Below, piece by piece: positions 1 to 9,564 of a stretch of 64,000 nt of DNA. The DNA comes from Salipiger pentaromativorans. Its GTDB lineage: Bacteria; Pseudomonadota; Alphaproteobacteria; Rhodobacterales; Rhodobacteraceae. How positions within the stretch are numbered: the first letter of the stretch is position 1; the number at the start of each line of letters is the position of its first letter. Under the pieces are notes generated by a model. It ran no database searches. It worked only from the letters and a program-made list of their open reading frames with translations, and was not told the DNA's origin. The translations under genes were made by a program, and so were the position numbers. Location of the stretch: positions 204,061 to 268,060 of the forward strand of contig NZ_JAMDHK010000001.1 in assembly GCF_024721115.1 (NCBI RefSeq), written 5' to 3'.

Positions 1-480
1 CCAGGGCCAGTCCGAGGGCCTTGCCGCCAGCCCATGCCGCACAGGATTGCCCCAGCAATAGGCCACATGCGCCTGATAATCCGCCTCGTCGCGGATCATG
101 TGCTCCCAATAGCGCCGCTGCCAGATGCCGCATTCGCGCTTGGCCCGCTTGCTGCGCGAAACCTGCGTAGGGTGGGCAATTCTGCCCACCGCCCCCGCGC
201 CCGCAACACCCGCGCCGACCCGCCGTGAAAAGCGCGCCTTGATCCTGCGCCAACGGTCGGGGAAATCGCTGTCCCCCGGCGGCAGCGTCCAGACCGCGTG
301 CAGATGATCGGGCAGGATCACCATCGCGTCGCAGGTCACCGGTGCGTCGCGGATGGTGTCCAGATAGGCCGCGCGCAGATCGTCGATCCGGTCCAGCAGC
401 AAGGCGGAGGGCCGCCGCGCCAGCGCGACGGTGAAGAAATAGGTGGCTCCCGGCACATGAAATCGGCGGTAATTCGGCAT
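1..480 (-). CDS. REP-associated tyrosine transposase (RAYT), C-terminus cut by window edge
   Basis: The minus strand opens with ATG at 480 (MPNYRRFHVPGATYFFTVAL) and stays open to base 1, giving 160 residues without a stop. It shows RAYT (Y1 transposase, TnpA-REP) hallmarks: a His-hydrophobic-His metal motif in LPDHLHAVWTLP (H60, H62), then GIWQRRYWEHMIRDEADYQ and YCWGNPVRHGLAARPSDWPW, where the family carries its nucleophilic Tyr and a conserved NPV(K/R)HG block. These enzymes nick and join single-stranded REP palindromes and are normally single-copy, domesticated genes. A REP palindrome lies just upstream of the start, and another lies inside the gene, read as part of the protein (residues about 98-107). 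The C-terminus is outside the window. Confidence 0.9.
   Translation of the reverse strand, partial: MPNYRRFHVPGATYFFTVALARRPSALLLDRIDDLRAAYLDTIRDAPVTCDAMVILPDHLHAVWTLPPGDSDFPDRWRRIKARFSRRVGAGVAGAGAVGRIAHPTQVSRSKRAKRECGIWQRRYWEHMIRDEADYQAHVAYCWGNPVRHGLAARPSDWPW
165..192 (-). repeat. REP palindrome embedded in the RAYT coding sequence
   Basis: The top strand reads GTAGGGTGGGCA, a 4-base loop, then TGCCCACCGC. The arms GGTGGGCA/TGCCCACC match the other REP copies at 530-555, 15715-15740 and 15832-15857. The loop here is four bases against three elsewhere. It is translated in frame as GAVGRIAHPT in a linker between the HUH motif and the WQRRYWEH block. Confidence 0.85.
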
Positions 481-529
481 GAGGCCGATAAGACATGGTG
501 ACGGTAAATGGCGGGTTAACCGCAGGGCG

Positions 530-555
530 GCGGTGGGCAGATTGCCCACCCTACG
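530..555 (+). repeat. REP palindrome upstream of the RAYT gene
   Basis: GCGGTGGGCA-GAT-TGCCCACCCTACGC is a hairpin with 8-bp arms and a conserved CTACG side tag. It lies between the transposase start and the 3' end of the rhodanese gene. It is the same sequence as the copies near 15.7 kb, so it is a dispersed element and not only a local terminator. Confidence 0.85.
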
Positions 556-556
556 C

Positions 557-1357
557 TCAGCCGCAGAAGACCCGCAGGATCACCCCAGCATCATCGGTTT
601 CGATGTTCAGCCGCTCGGGGTTGAACTCCATCGTCATGGGCTGACCCTCGCGCACCACGCGGATCTTGTCCAGCGCGGGCAGAGTCACGGCGGCGATGTT
701 CTGCCCGACCAGTTCGGTATGGGCCTCGGGATCGCAGACCATGGCAGCCTGCTCGGCCACGCCCTCCCGTCCGATCACCGTCAGCCCCAGCAGGCGCCAG
801 CTCTGCATGCCGCCCCGGTAATAAGAGATCCGCTCCGCCGGATAGCCCGCCTCGATCATGTTGCGGATCGCGGTGGGCGACTGGCCACACCAGAGCCCGT
901 TGCAGAACAGCGCCACGCGCTTGGCCCCGGCACAGTCCCAGCCCTCGAAATCCGGCTCGCAGCCCAGCCGCGCCAGCTCGTCGATGACATAGGTATAGGG
1001 GATGTTCACCGCGCCCGGGATGGTGCCGCCCTCGAACCAGTCGGGGGTGCGGCTGTCGATCACCAGCGCCTCGGGGTCCTTCAGAATCTCCAAAAGCTCC
1101 AGCTCGCCGATGGTGGTCACGCCCGGGGCCGGGGTCATCGGCTGAATGCAGAAATCCGGACAGGGCCGCGAGGTCACCGCCCATTGGCCGGAGATCTCGT
1201 GCGCCACATCCTGAATGCGGGAAATCTCCACCGGCCCCTGCTCGGTCTCGACCCGGACCGAGGGCACGCCCCGGGCGATGTTCACCACCGTCTCGGCGCC
1301 TGCGGCCCCGGCGAGCATCAGAGCTCCGGCCAGCGTGATGGTTCGAATGGCGGTCAT
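557..1357 (-). CDS. Secreted rhodanese-like protein with C-terminal I78 protease-inhibitor domain
   Basis: 266 residues. Residues 1-21 form a Sec signal peptide (hydrophobic core, cleavage near AGA-E). Residues about 82-195 are a rhodanese domain: LVIDSRTPDWFEGGTIPGAVNIPY is the typical motif, and the active loop contains C152 and C157 (FCNGLWCGQS). Residues about 207-266 match the I78 peptidase-inhibitor family: C208, LVGQ at 216-219, IRVVREGQ, RLN at 249-251, a D-x-x-G turn and the terminal CG. Rhodaneses move sulfane sulfur; I78 proteins inhibit secreted serine proteases. It stands alone on the minus strand. Joining the two domains in one periplasmic protein is unusual, and its purpose is unknown. 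Both family calls rest on motif recognition. Confidence 0.8.
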   Translation of the reverse strand: MTAIRTITLAGALMLAGAAGAETVVNIARGVPSVRVETEQGPVEISRIQDVAHEISGQWAVTSRPCPDFCIQPMTPAPGVTTIGELELLEILKDPEALVIDSRTPDWFEGGTIPGAVNIPYTYVIDELARLGCEPDFEGWDCAGAKRVALFCNGLWCGQSPTAIRNMIEAGYPAERISYYRGGMQSWRLLGLTVIGREGVAEQAAMVCDPEAHTELVGQNIAAVTLPALDKIRVVREGQPMTMEFNPERLNIETDDAGVILRVFCG

Positions 1358-1558
1358 CGTCTCTCTCCCGTCTGTCGTGCCGACCCTGGTGGCAGCCTCC
1401 CCCCCTGTCTAACCGGCAGCCGGTGCCGCGTCGACTCGCCAGCGCTTGCCCTTCGCGGGGGCGGCCGCCCCCGACGCCGCGCATCACAACTCCGCGCGGT
1501 GCCCCGCATCCGTCAGGACGGGGATCGACAGCGCGGGAAAGGCGCCTAAAGTGGCAGC

Positions 1559-1957
1559 ATGCGTCCCCTCTTCGCGATTCCCCTTCTGGGGCTGATGCTC
1601 CTGGCCGCCTGCGCCACCCCGCAGGACCGCTGCCTGCGCGATGCGGCGGCGCCCTGGCGCGCCGCCCTGCAGGAGCGCGAGCGCATCGCCAAGGATCTGG
1701 CGCGCGGCTTCACCTACGAGACCCGTTTCGTGCGCGTCACGCGCTTTCGCTGGTGCAGCGACGGCCAGGGGCGGATGTACCCCTGCTGGGACGACGACAT
1801 GCAGCCCGAAACCCGGCGCATTCCGGTCGATGCCGCGGCGCTGCGCGCCCGCGACGCCGAGCTGGCCCGCGCCCTTCCCGGGCTGCGCCGCGCCGCCGAG
1901 GCCGATATGGCGCAATGCCGGCTGACCTACCCCGAGACGCCCGTGTCCGACTCTTGA
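1559..1957 (+). CDS. Small lipoprotein of unknown function
   Basis: 132 residues. The N-terminus MRPLFAIPLLGLMLLAACAT has a lipobox (LAAC), so Cys18 should be lipidated and the mature protein anchored in the envelope. The mature part is charged with two clusters, one with a tryptophan and cysteines (RWCSDGQGRMYPCW), followed by an Arg/Ala-rich helix. I do not recognise a domain. It is transcribed toward tRNA-Ala, with 35 bases between its stop and the tRNA. Function unknown. Confidence 0.75.
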   Translation: MRPLFAIPLLGLMLLAACATPQDRCLRDAAAPWRAALQERERIAKDLARGFTYETRFVRVTRFRWCSDGQGRMYPCWDDDMQPETRRIPVDAAALRARDAELARALPGLRRAAEADMAQCRLTYPETPVSDS

Positions 1958-1992
1958 CTCGGTCCCGCGATTGCCGCAATGCCTCGGCCTGA

Positions 1993-2068
<76 letters not shown>

Positions 2069-2351
2069 TTTCCCACATATCGCCGAGGGCTACCGAGACC
2101 GGAAAACCTGCCAGCCTTGCCCGCCTTTCGGGCAGCGCTGCGCGCCGCATGCCGCAGGGCGGCGCGACTCTGGCGCGGGCCCCAGCGCTCGGCTACGCTC
2201 CCCGTTGTAGATCCGGGCCACCCGTCGCCCTCCCGCATGACGCAGGGCCCCTCTCACCGGGGGCCACGCCTCACGCGGCGGCGCCAGCCCGATCCCGGGC
2301 CAGTCGTAGGCGGGCAGCGCGCGGGCCGTCGCTGACATGGAAAGGCGCAAT
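2069..2351. other. Intergenic stretch, nothing recognised
   Basis: About 280 bases between tRNA-Ala and the EamA gene. It is GC-rich, with frames open on both strands only because stops are rare at this composition. I see no convincing gene, hairpin or repeat beyond short CG-rich runs. Confidence 0.5.
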
Positions 2352-2783
2352 ATGAAATATTTCGATGTCTGGCTGGTCTGGGCCGTGCTTTCGGCCTGTT
2401 TCGCAGCGCTCACGGCGATCTTCGCCAAGATCGGGATCGAGAATGTCGACTCCGATTTCGCGACCTTCATCCGCACCATCGTCATCCTGTTCGCCGCCGG
2501 CGGCATCGTGCTGGCCACCGGCCACTGGCAGGACCCGACCGAGATCCCCGCCCGGACCTGGGTCTTCCTGCTGCTGTCGGGGCTTGCCACCGGCCTGTCC
2601 TGGATCTGCTATTTCCGCGCGCTGAAACTCGGCCAGGCGGCGCAGGTCGCGCCGATCGACAAGCTGAGCGTCGTACTCGTCGCCGTCATCGCGGCGGCCT
2701 TTCTCGGCGAACGCCTCTCACCGGCGGCCTGGTCCGGGGTGGGGCTGATCGCCGCCGGGGCCATTCTTGTCGCGCTGAACTGA
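2352..2783 (+). CDS. Small EamA/DMT-family membrane transporter
   Basis: 143 residues from the ATG at 2352 ([15 protein letters not shown]), chosen because AAAGG lies 6 bases upstream; an in-frame ATG 15 bases earlier has no such site. It is a single EamA domain with about five membrane spans: [68 protein letters not shown] and [16 protein letters not shown]. One-domain DMT proteins usually dimerise and may export small metabolites; the substrate cannot be read from sequence. The [18 protein letters not shown] ending is typical of the family. Confidence 0.85.
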   Translation: MKYFDVWLVWAVLSACFAALTAIFAKIGIENVDSDFATFIRTIVILFAAGGIVLATGHWQDPTEIPARTWVFLLLSGLATGLSWICYFRALKLGQAAQVAPIDKLSVVLVAVIAAAFLGERLSPAAWSGVGLIAAGAILVALN

Positions 2784-2886
2784 CCGCGCCGGGCAAGGTT
2801 GCGATTCCCCCTGCCCGCTCTTTCCCTTTCTGCCGCCTTTCGGTAGACGAGGCGGGACGACAAAGGCAGGCACGGGAACACGACCC

Positions 2887-5800
2887 ATGGCGATGGAAAA
2901 GACATTCGACGCAGGCACGGCCGAGGCCCGTATCTACGCGGCCTGGGAACAGGCGGGCGCCTTCAAGGCGGGGGCCAACGCCTCGCGCGAGGAAACCTTC
3001 TGCATCATGATCCCGCCGCCCAATGTGACGGGCTCGCTGCACATGGGTCATGCCTTCAACAACACGTTGCAGGACATCCTGATCCGCTGGCACCGCATGC
3101 GCGGCTTCGACACGCTGTGGCAGCCCGGCCAGGACCACGCGGGCATCGCCACCCAGATGGTGGTCGAGCGCGAGCTGGCCAAGGACAAGACCAACGCCAC
3201 CCGCCGCGAGATGGGGCGCGAGGCCTTTACCGCGAAGATCTGGGAGTGGAAGGCGCAGTCCGGCGGCACGATCATCAACCAGCTCAAGCGCCTCGGCGCC
3301 TCCTGCGACTGGTCGCGCAACGCCTTCACCATGTCCGGCGCCGAAGGGGCGCCCAAGGGCGAAGAGGGCAATTTCCACGACGCGGTGATCAAGGTCTTTG
3401 TCGATATGTACGACAAGGGGCTGATCTATCGCGGCAAGCGTCTGGTGAACTGGGACCCGCATTTCGAGACCGCCATTTCCGATCTGGAAGTGGAGAATGT
3501 CGAGGTCGCGGGCCATATGTGGCATTTCAAATACCCGCTCGCCGGTGGCGAGACCTATGAGTATTTGGAGAAAGATGAAGACGGCAACGTGATCTTCCGC
3601 GAAGAGCGGGATTACATCTCCATCGCCACCACCCGTCCCGAGACCATGCTGGGCGACGGCGCCGTCGCGGTGCACCCATCGGACGAGCGCTATGCGGCCA
3701 TTGTCGGCAAGCTCTGCGAGATCCCGGTGGGGCCGAAGGAGCACCGCCGGCTGATCCCCATCATCACCGACGAATACCCCGATCCGACATTCGGCTCGGG
3801 CGCGGTGAAGATCACCGGTGCGCATGATTTCAACGACTATCAGGTCGCCAAGCGCGGCGGCATCCCGATGTACCGGCTGATGGACACGCGCGGCCGGATG
3901 CGCGAGGACGGCAAGCCCTATGCGGACTGCGCCGAGATCGCACAGCAGGTCGCGCGCGGCGAACTGACGCTGACCGAGGCCGAGGCGGACGCGATCAACC
4001 TCGTGCCCGACCATCTGCGCGGGCTCGACCGGTTCGAGGCGCGCGACGCGGTGGTGGCTGAGATCACCGGCGAGGGGCTTGCCGTGATGACCGAGGTCAC
4101 CGACCCGCGTCTGGGCAAGGCCGCGGGCAAGGCGCCGGTCGCGCCCGAAGAGGGCGGAGAGCCGCGCGACGAGGAGGCACAATGGGTGCCGCTGGTCGAG
4201 GCCAAGCCGATCATGCAGCCCTTCGGCGACCGTTCCAAGGTGGTCATCGAGCCGATGCTGACCGACCAGTGGTTCGTCGATACCGCCAAGATCGTCGGGC
4301 CCGCGCTCGACGCGGTCAAGGACGGCACGGTCAAGATCCTGCCCGAGAGCGGCGAAAAGACCTATTATCACTGGCTGGAAAATATCGAGCCCTGGTGCAT
4401 CTCGCGCCAGCTCTGGTGGGGCCACCAGATCCCGGTCTGGCACACGCCGGGCTTTGGTGAGGAATGGCGCAGCTTCTGCGCGGCCACCGAGGAAGAGGCG
4501 CTGAAGAAGATGCACGACTTCTTCGGCGAGGACGCGGAATTCCTCATGGTCGAGGATGCCGCCGCCGCCGAGGATCTTCTGGCCGATCTGCTGTCGCAGG
4601 GCACCGATTACACCGGCGTCGACCAGCGCCGCCGCGCGCAGGCGATCCCGGTCTTCCGCGACCCGGACGTTCTGGACACCTGGTTCTCCTCGGGGCTCTG
4701 GCCCATCGGAACGCTGGGCTGGCCCGAGCAGACCGAAGAGCTGGGCAAATACTTCCCCACCGACGTGCTGGTGACCGGGCAGGACATCCTGTTCTTCTGG
4801 GTCGCGCGGATGATGATGATGCAGCTCGCCGTGGTGAACGAGATCCCGTTCCACACGGTCTATCTGCACGGGCTGGTGCGCGACGCGAAGGGCAAGAAGA
4901 TGTCCAAATCGCTCGGCAACGTGGTCGATCCGCTGGAGATCATCGACGAATACGGCGCCGACGCGCTGCGCTTCACCAACGCCGCCATGGCCTCGCTTGG
5001 CGGCGTTCTGAAGCTCGATATGCAGCGCATCGCGGGCTACCGGAACTTCGGCACCAAGCTCTGGAACGCCGCGCGCTTTGCCGAGATGAACGGCGCGGTG
5101 GGTCTGGGCGGTGGCATTCCGCAACCCTCGGCCACGGTGAACAAGTGGATCCTGGGCGAGACCGCCAAGGTGCGCGAGACGGTGGATGCGGCGCTGGCCG
5201 AGTACCGCTTCAACGACGCGGCGCAGGCGCTTTACGCCTTTGTCTGGGGCGTGGTCTGCGACTGGTATGTGGAGTTCTCCAAACCGCTGTTGCAAGGCGA
5301 GGACGCGGCGGCAAAGACCGAGACACAGGCCACCATGTCCTGGGTCATCGACCAGTGCCTGATCCTGCTGCACCCGTTCATGCCCTTCATCACCGAAGAG
5401 CTCTGGGGCACGCTGGGCGCGCGCGCCAAGATGCTCGTGCATGGCGACTGGCCCGCCTACACGGTGGCCGATCTGCTCGACCCTGCAGCGGATGCGGAAA
5501 TGACCTGGGCAATCTCGCTGATCGAGGGCGTGCGCTCGGCGCGGGCACAGATGCATGTGCCGGTGGGGCTCTATGTGCCGGTGCTGGTGACCGAGATCGA
5601 CGCCGCCGGTGAGGCCGCCTGGGCCAATAACGAGACGCTGATCATGCGCCTTGCGCGGCTCGAAAGCCTGACCCGTGTCGAGAGCTTCCCCAAGGGCTGC
5701 ATCACGGTGCCGGTGGGCGGCGCGGTCTTCGGCCTGCCGCTGGCCGACATCATCGACATCGACGAGGAAAAGGCCCGGCTGGAAAAGGGCATCGCCAAGC

Positions 5801-5964
5801 TCGCCAAGGAACTGGGCGGGCTGCGCGGCCGATTGAAGAACCCGAAATTCGTCGAAAGCGCGCCGGAGGAGGTGGTCGAGGAGACCCGCGCGAACCTCGC
5901 CGCGCGCGAAGAGGAAGAAGCCAAGCTGAAAGACGCGCTGGCGCGGCTCTCGGAAATCGGCTGA
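2887..5964 (+). CDS. valS: Valyl-tRNA synthetase
   Basis: 1025 residues, somewhat longer than E. coli ValS. It charges tRNA-Val with valine in the cytoplasm. Class I signatures are clear: [15 protein letters not shown] with the HIGH-type box HMGH at 52-55, and KMSKS at 671-675 ([13 protein letters not shown]). Between them are the editing domain ([17 protein letters not shown]) and the [16 protein letters not shown] block. The C-terminus, from about residue 955, is the tRNA-binding coiled coil rich in Lys/Glu/Leu. It follows the EamA gene with a gap of about 100 bases and is probably transcribed alone. Confidence 0.98.
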   Translation: MAMEKTFDAGTAEARIYAAWEQAGAFKAGANASREETFCIMIPPPNVTGSLHMGHAFNNTLQDILIRWHRMRGFDTLWQPGQDHAGIATQMVVERELAKDKTNATRREMGREAFTAKIWEWKAQSGGTIINQLKRLGASCDWSRNAFTMSGAEGAPKGEEGNFHDAVIKVFVDMYDKGLIYRGKRLVNWDPHFETAISDLEVENVEVAGHMWHFKYPLAGGETYEYLEKDEDGNVIFREERDYISIATTRPETMLGDGAVAVHPSDERYAAIVGKLCEIPVGPKEHRRLIPIITDEYPDPTFGSGAVKITGAHDFNDYQVAKRGGIPMYRLMDTRGRMREDGKPYADCAEIAQQVARGELTLTEAEADAINLVPDHLRGLDRFEARDAVVAEITGEGLAVMTEVTDPRLGKAAGKAPVAPEEGGEPRDEEAQWVPLVEAKPIMQPFGDRSKVVIEPMLTDQWFVDTAKIVGPALDAVKDGTVKILPESGEKTYYHWLENIEPWCISRQLWWGHQIPVWHTPGFGEEWRSFCAATEEEALKKMHDFFGEDAEFLMVEDAAAAEDLLADLLSQGTDYTGVDQRRRAQAIPVFRDPDVLDTWFSSGLWPIGTLGWPEQTEELGKYFPTDVLVTGQDILFFWVARMMMMQLAVVNEIPFHTVYLHGLVRDAKGKKMSKSLGNVVDPLEIIDEYGADALRFTNAAMASLGGVLKLDMQRIAGYRNFGTKLWNAARFAEMNGAVGLGGGIPQPSATVNKWILGETAKVRETVDAALAEYRFNDAAQALYAFVWGVVCDWYVEFSKPLLQGEDAAAKTETQATMSWVIDQCLILLHPFMPFITEELWGTLGARAKMLVHGDWPAYTVADLLDPAADAEMTWAISLIEGVRSARAQMHVPVGLYVPVLVTEIDAAGEAAWANNETLIMRLARLESLTRVESFPKGCITVPVGGAVFGLPLADIIDIDEEKARLEKGIAKLAKELGGLRGRLKNPKFVESAPEEVVEETRANLAAREEEEAKLKDALARLSEIG

Positions 5965-5982
5965 CACGGCAAGCCACTTCAT

Positions 5983-6014
5983 GAAACGGGTCGGGTCTCT
6001 CCCCGGCCCGTTTC
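5983..6014 (+). terminator. Strong hairpin after valS
   Basis: GAAACGGG pairs with CCCGTTTC as an 8-bp outer stem, with further GGG/CCC pairing inside. It starts 19 bases after the valS stop. There is no T-run after it, so the terminator reading is likely but not certain. Confidence 0.55.
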
Positions 6015-6208
6015 GCATGCGCCCCCTGCCCTTTCATCTTTCTGAAAATACGTAAAAAAAACACCATCCGCCTTGCGCCGCAGGTCGGACGGACCTCCCG
6101 TGCCTGGGGGTGTCACATCTCTGGCGCCCAGCGCACTCCCCGCGCCTCTCGCCCGGCATCGGGGCGACGCCGCCGGACCCGGCGCCCGTGACACCTACGG
6201 TCGAACCC

Positions 6209-7657
6209 TCAGGCGCGCCAGAACCGCAGGGTGAAGAGCGTGAAGACCACCATCACCTCCAGCCGCCCGGTCAGCATGGCAAAGGCCAGCATCCATTTCG
6301 CGGTGTCGTTGATCTCGGCGAAATTGCCCGCCGGGCCGATCATGTCGCCCAGACCGGGGCCGACATTGGCCAGCGCCGTCGCAGCCCCCGAGAGCGAGGT
6401 GATGAAATCGAGCCCGGTCATGCCCAGCCCCACCGCCAGCACCCCCAGCGACACCACGAAAAACCCGAAGAAGGCCAGCACCGAATAAAGCGTCTCGTCA
6501 TCCACCGGGCGGCCCTGAAAGCGCGGGGTGAACACCCCGTGCGGCGCACGGATGCGCTTGAGCTGCACCCGGATCGAGGCGAACAGAAGCTGGTAGCGGA
6601 AGATCTTGACCGAACAGGCGGTCGAGCCCGCGCAGCCGCCGATCAGCCCGATGAAGAAGAACAGCGTGATCAGGAACGGCCCCCAGCCCATGTAATCGAC
6701 CGAGGCATAGCCGGTGCCGGAGATGATCGAGGTGATGTTGAACAGCGCCTCGCGCACCGCCTGTTCCGGGTGATGCGGGAAGATCGACAGCAGCGTGACC
6801 ACCATCACCAGCACCAGCGCCGCGATCGTATAGAGAAAGGCCCGCACCTGGCTGTCGCGCCAGAGCGCCGTGCTATGGCCGTTCAGCATCTGCACGTAGC
6901 GCACGAAGGGCAGCGCCGCGAGGATCATGAAGACCGAGGCGACATATTCCGCAGGCCCCGAGAAGGCGCCGAAACTGGCGTCGTAATTGGCGAAGCCGCC
7001 GGTCGACAGCGTGGTGAGCGCATGCACCGTGGCGTCGAACGGGTTCATCCCGCAGAACAGATAGGCCACGGCGCAGGCCAGGGTCAGCGCCACGTAGATG
7101 GTCGAGATCGACGAGGCGATCTCGGTCGCGCGCGGCAAGATCTTGCCCATGGTCTCAAAGGCTTCGGAGCGGAAGACCTGCATGCCGCCCACCCGCAGCT
7201 CGGGCAGGAACACCATGGCGACCACGATCACCCCGATGCCGCCCAGCCATTGCAGGATGCCGCGCCACAGAAGCAGCCCCTTGGGCAGATCGTCGAGCCC
7301 CGAAAACACCGTCGAACCGGTGGTGGTGAGCCCCGACATGGCCTCGAAATAGGCGTCGGTAAAGCTCGCCTCGGTGGCGCCGAAGATAAACGGCAGCCCG
7401 CCGAAGACCGGCAGCGCCGCCCAGACGCCGGTGGTCAGCAGAAAGGTCTGCTGCAGGGTCAGCCCCTCCTTCACCGCATTGGCGCAGGCCAGCGAGATCA
7501 GTCCGCCGGTGAGCATGGTCACCAGCCCGGTTTCAAGGAACACATGCCACTCGCCCCGCCCTTCGGCGATGTCCACGAGCATCGGCAGAAACATGGTGGC
7601 GCCGAGCGTGGCGACCAGAAGGCCGATCACATAGGCGACGGGGCGTATGTCGAACAT
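6209..7657 (-). CDS. trkH: TrkH-family potassium uptake protein
   Basis: 482 residues from ATG at 7657 (MFDIRPVAYVIGLLVATLGATMFLPML); the frame extends further upstream but without family resemblance. TrkH forms the K+-translocating membrane subunit that works with the RCK protein TrkA. Repeated P-loop-like filter segments are visible: SGLTTTGSTVFSGLDDL, LTTLSTGGFANYDASFG, NITSIISGTGYASVDY and SLSGAATALANVGPGLG, each with the selectivity glycine. About ten membrane spans can be counted. TrkA is not in the window. The gene is downstream of the LysR gene on the same strand, 123 bases apart. Confidence 0.93.
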   Translation of the reverse strand: MFDIRPVAYVIGLLVATLGATMFLPMLVDIAEGRGEWHVFLETGLVTMLTGGLISLACANAVKEGLTLQQTFLLTTGVWAALPVFGGLPFIFGATEASFTDAYFEAMSGLTTTGSTVFSGLDDLPKGLLLWRGILQWLGGIGVIVVAMVFLPELRVGGMQVFRSEAFETMGKILPRATEIASSISTIYVALTLACAVAYLFCGMNPFDATVHALTTLSTGGFANYDASFGAFSGPAEYVASVFMILAALPFVRYVQMLNGHSTALWRDSQVRAFLYTIAALVLVMVVTLLSIFPHHPEQAVREALFNITSIISGTGYASVDYMGWGPFLITLFFFIGLIGGCAGSTACSVKIFRYQLLFASIRVQLKRIRAPHGVFTPRFQGRPVDDETLYSVLAFFGFFVVSLGVLAVGLGMTGLDFITSLSGAATALANVGPGLGDMIGPAGNFAEINDTAKWMLAFAMLTGRLEVMVVFTLFTLRFWRA

Positions 7658-7780
7658 GGGTGCAGCGTTGGCCTGCCCCCTCGCGGCTGTCAAGCAGCCG
7701 CGGGCCGTTTGCCGCGCGGTGCGACCGCGATACACGGGCAGATCGCCGCCTTGACTGGCAGGGGGCGGTCCACGCGGGCC

Positions 7781-8674
7781 TCAGCCTCGGTGCCGCAGGG
7801 CGTTCAGAACCGCGCGAAACGCCGGAGAGGCCTGCCGCCGGTTGGGGTAATAGAGGTGAAATCCGTCCCAGAACGGGCAGTAATCGTCCAGAACCTGAAC
7901 CAACCGCCCGGCCTTCAGATGCGCCTCCGCCAGATCGGCGGACATGTAGCTGAGGCCGAAGCCGTCCAGCGCCGCCTCCAGACAGTGGAAAATATTGTTG
8001 AAGGCAAGCTGGCCCTCGACCCGGACGCGCAGCAGATGGCCCTCCTCCTGAAACTCCCAGGCGAAATTCACCCCGGAGGATTGCAGGCGGAAATTGATGC
8101 AGGGCAGATCGGCAAGATCGCGCGGATGCTCGGGGCGCGGAAAGCGGTCGAACAGCGCGGGGGCCGCAACGACGATATAGCGCAGATCCGGCCCGATCCG
8201 CGCCGAGATCATGTCGCGCGCCAGATGCTCGCCGCGCCGCACGCCCGCGTCATAGCCTTCGCTCACCACATCGTTCAGCCCGTTGTCGAGCGTGATCTCG
8301 AGCTTGATGTCGGGATGCGCGCTGAGGAAGGGCTTCAGTTTCGGCCAGAGCACCTGGCTGATCGCGAGATCCGACGCAACCAGCCGGACGGTGCCCGCGG
8401 GCACATCGCGCAGCGCGCCCAGTGCCTCCACATGCGCGTCGATCTCCTCGAAATGCGGGGCGATCCCGTCGAGCAGGCGCTGACCGGCCTCGGTGGGCGC
8501 CACGGAGCGGGTGGTGCGGGTCAGGAGCCGCACGCCCAGACGCTCTTCGAGCTGCCGGATCGTATGGCTGAGCGCGGATTGCGACACGCCGATCCGGGCG
8601 GCGGCACGGGTGAAGTTGCGTTCCTGCGCGACGGCGATGAAAGCTCTGAGATCGTTGACGTTTTCACGGGGCAT
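7781..8674 (-). CDS. LysR-family transcriptional regulator
   Basis: 297 residues. The N-terminal helix-turn-helix is typical: LRAFIAVAQERNFTRAAARIGVSQSALSHTIRQLEERLGVRLLTRTTRSVAPTEAG (about 8-65). The rest is a LysR substrate-binding domain ending YYPNRRQASPAFRAVLNALR, as in regulators of the CrgA/AaeR-like subgroup. It lies next to a cyclophilin-fold protein and a divergent hydrolase, and LysR regulators commonly control such neighbours. The target is inferred from position only. Confidence 0.93.
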   Translation of the reverse strand: MPRENVNDLRAFIAVAQERNFTRAAARIGVSQSALSHTIRQLEERLGVRLLTRTTRSVAPTEAGQRLLDGIAPHFEEIDAHVEALGALRDVPAGTVRLVASDLAISQVLWPKLKPFLSAHPDIKLEITLDNGLNDVVSEGYDAGVRRGEHLARDMISARIGPDLRYIVVAAPALFDRFPRPEHPRDLADLPCINFRLQSSGVNFAWEFQEEGHLLRVRVEGQLAFNNIFHCLEAALDGFGLSYMSADLAEAHLKAGRLVQVLDDYCPFWDGFHLYYPNRRQASPAFRAVLNALRHRG

Positions 8675-8824
8675 GGGTCACCCTACCGAAGCGCGTTTCC
8701 AAGGGGAAGATCGGCGGCGCCCCGCCTCGAAAGACAGAGATCCACGCGGGTGCCCCGGCGTCCGGGCCTTTGCGCCGGCCCTGCCCCCGCCTCATCGGGC
8801 CGTGTTCCCGCGCAGCCCGCAGCG

Positions 8825-9271
8825 TCAGCCCAGCAGCTCGAGACGCACGGGATATTCGCCCTTGTGCAGCAGCGGCGCCACCCCGCCTTCGAGATGGCCC
8901 AGCCGGATGAGGTCGTTGCGGAAGCGATAGGCGCCGTGGAACAGCGCCAGATTGCCCCAGCCGAGGAAATAGCACAGATCGCCCGGCGTCTCGTCATCGA
9001 AGGGCGCAAACCCGCCCTCGTCGAGACGGCGCGGCAGGTGGATGATCTTCTCGTTGGTCGAGAAATCCTCGATGGTCAGCACCACCGGCAGCATCGAGAC
9101 CAGATCCCGCACCGTCGGATTGTCGAACAGCGTGTAGATCACGCTCTGGCTGTCGAAACTGCAACGCATGCGCAGCGGCGTGCTCTGCGCGCGGGCGGTG
9201 GCGGGCAGCAGGGTGGAGGCGGCGGCTCCGGCCAGAAAATCGCGGCGGCCGAGGGGGGCGGATGTCGTCAT
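8825..9271 (-). CDS. Tat-exported cyclophilin-fold protein
   Basis: 148 residues from ATG at 9271 (MTTSAPLGRRDFLAG), chosen for its GGAGAGG ribosome site and because RRDFLAGAAAS starts a twin-arginine signal ending near ARA-Q. The mature part (RMRCSFDSQSVIYTLFDNPTVRDLVSMLPVVLTIEDF ... GDLCYFLGWGNLALFHG) is the cyclophilin-like fold found in small secreted or cytosolic proteins next to LysR regulators and hydrolases. That fold usually lacks proline-isomerase residues, and its biochemical role is not established. It is divergent from the hydrolase at 9565. Confidence 0.82.
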   Translation of the reverse strand: MTTSAPLGRRDFLAGAAASTLLPATARAQSTPLRMRCSFDSQSVIYTLFDNPTVRDLVSMLPVVLTIEDFSTNEKIIHLPRRLDEGGFAPFDDETPGDLCYFLGWGNLALFHGAYRFRNDLIRLGHLEGGVAPLLHKGEYPVRLELLG

Positions 9272-9564
9272 GGTCCTCTCCGTTAAGGGGCGGGCCAGGG
9301 TCATCGACGGGGTGCGGACCGCTTGCGCGCCGACACCGCGATCCTGTCGCATCTTGCCCTTGCGTCTACCCTGCGGGCGGCCTGCGGAGAATAGCGGAAA
9401 TCGGAAGGCAGTCATGAGCCTTTTCGATCAATCCCGGCACCCGCCACCCCGGCCCCGGCATTCATGAATCCCGCTCATCGCCGCATACAATAACGGGCGT
9501 CTAATCCCGAGCGGCATTGGCCCCACATCCTGTGCAGAGCGAGACTTCGACAGGAGATACTAAA

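Noticed and set aside
2686-6018. Very long open frame antisense to valS
   Set aside because: High-GC shadow frame: it lies opposite a complete valS, is His/Gly/Arg/Leu-rich and shows no domain.
6110-9286. Long open frame on the plus strand opposite trkH and the LysR gene
   Set aside because: Antisense to two clear genes, low-complexity composition, no family resemblance.
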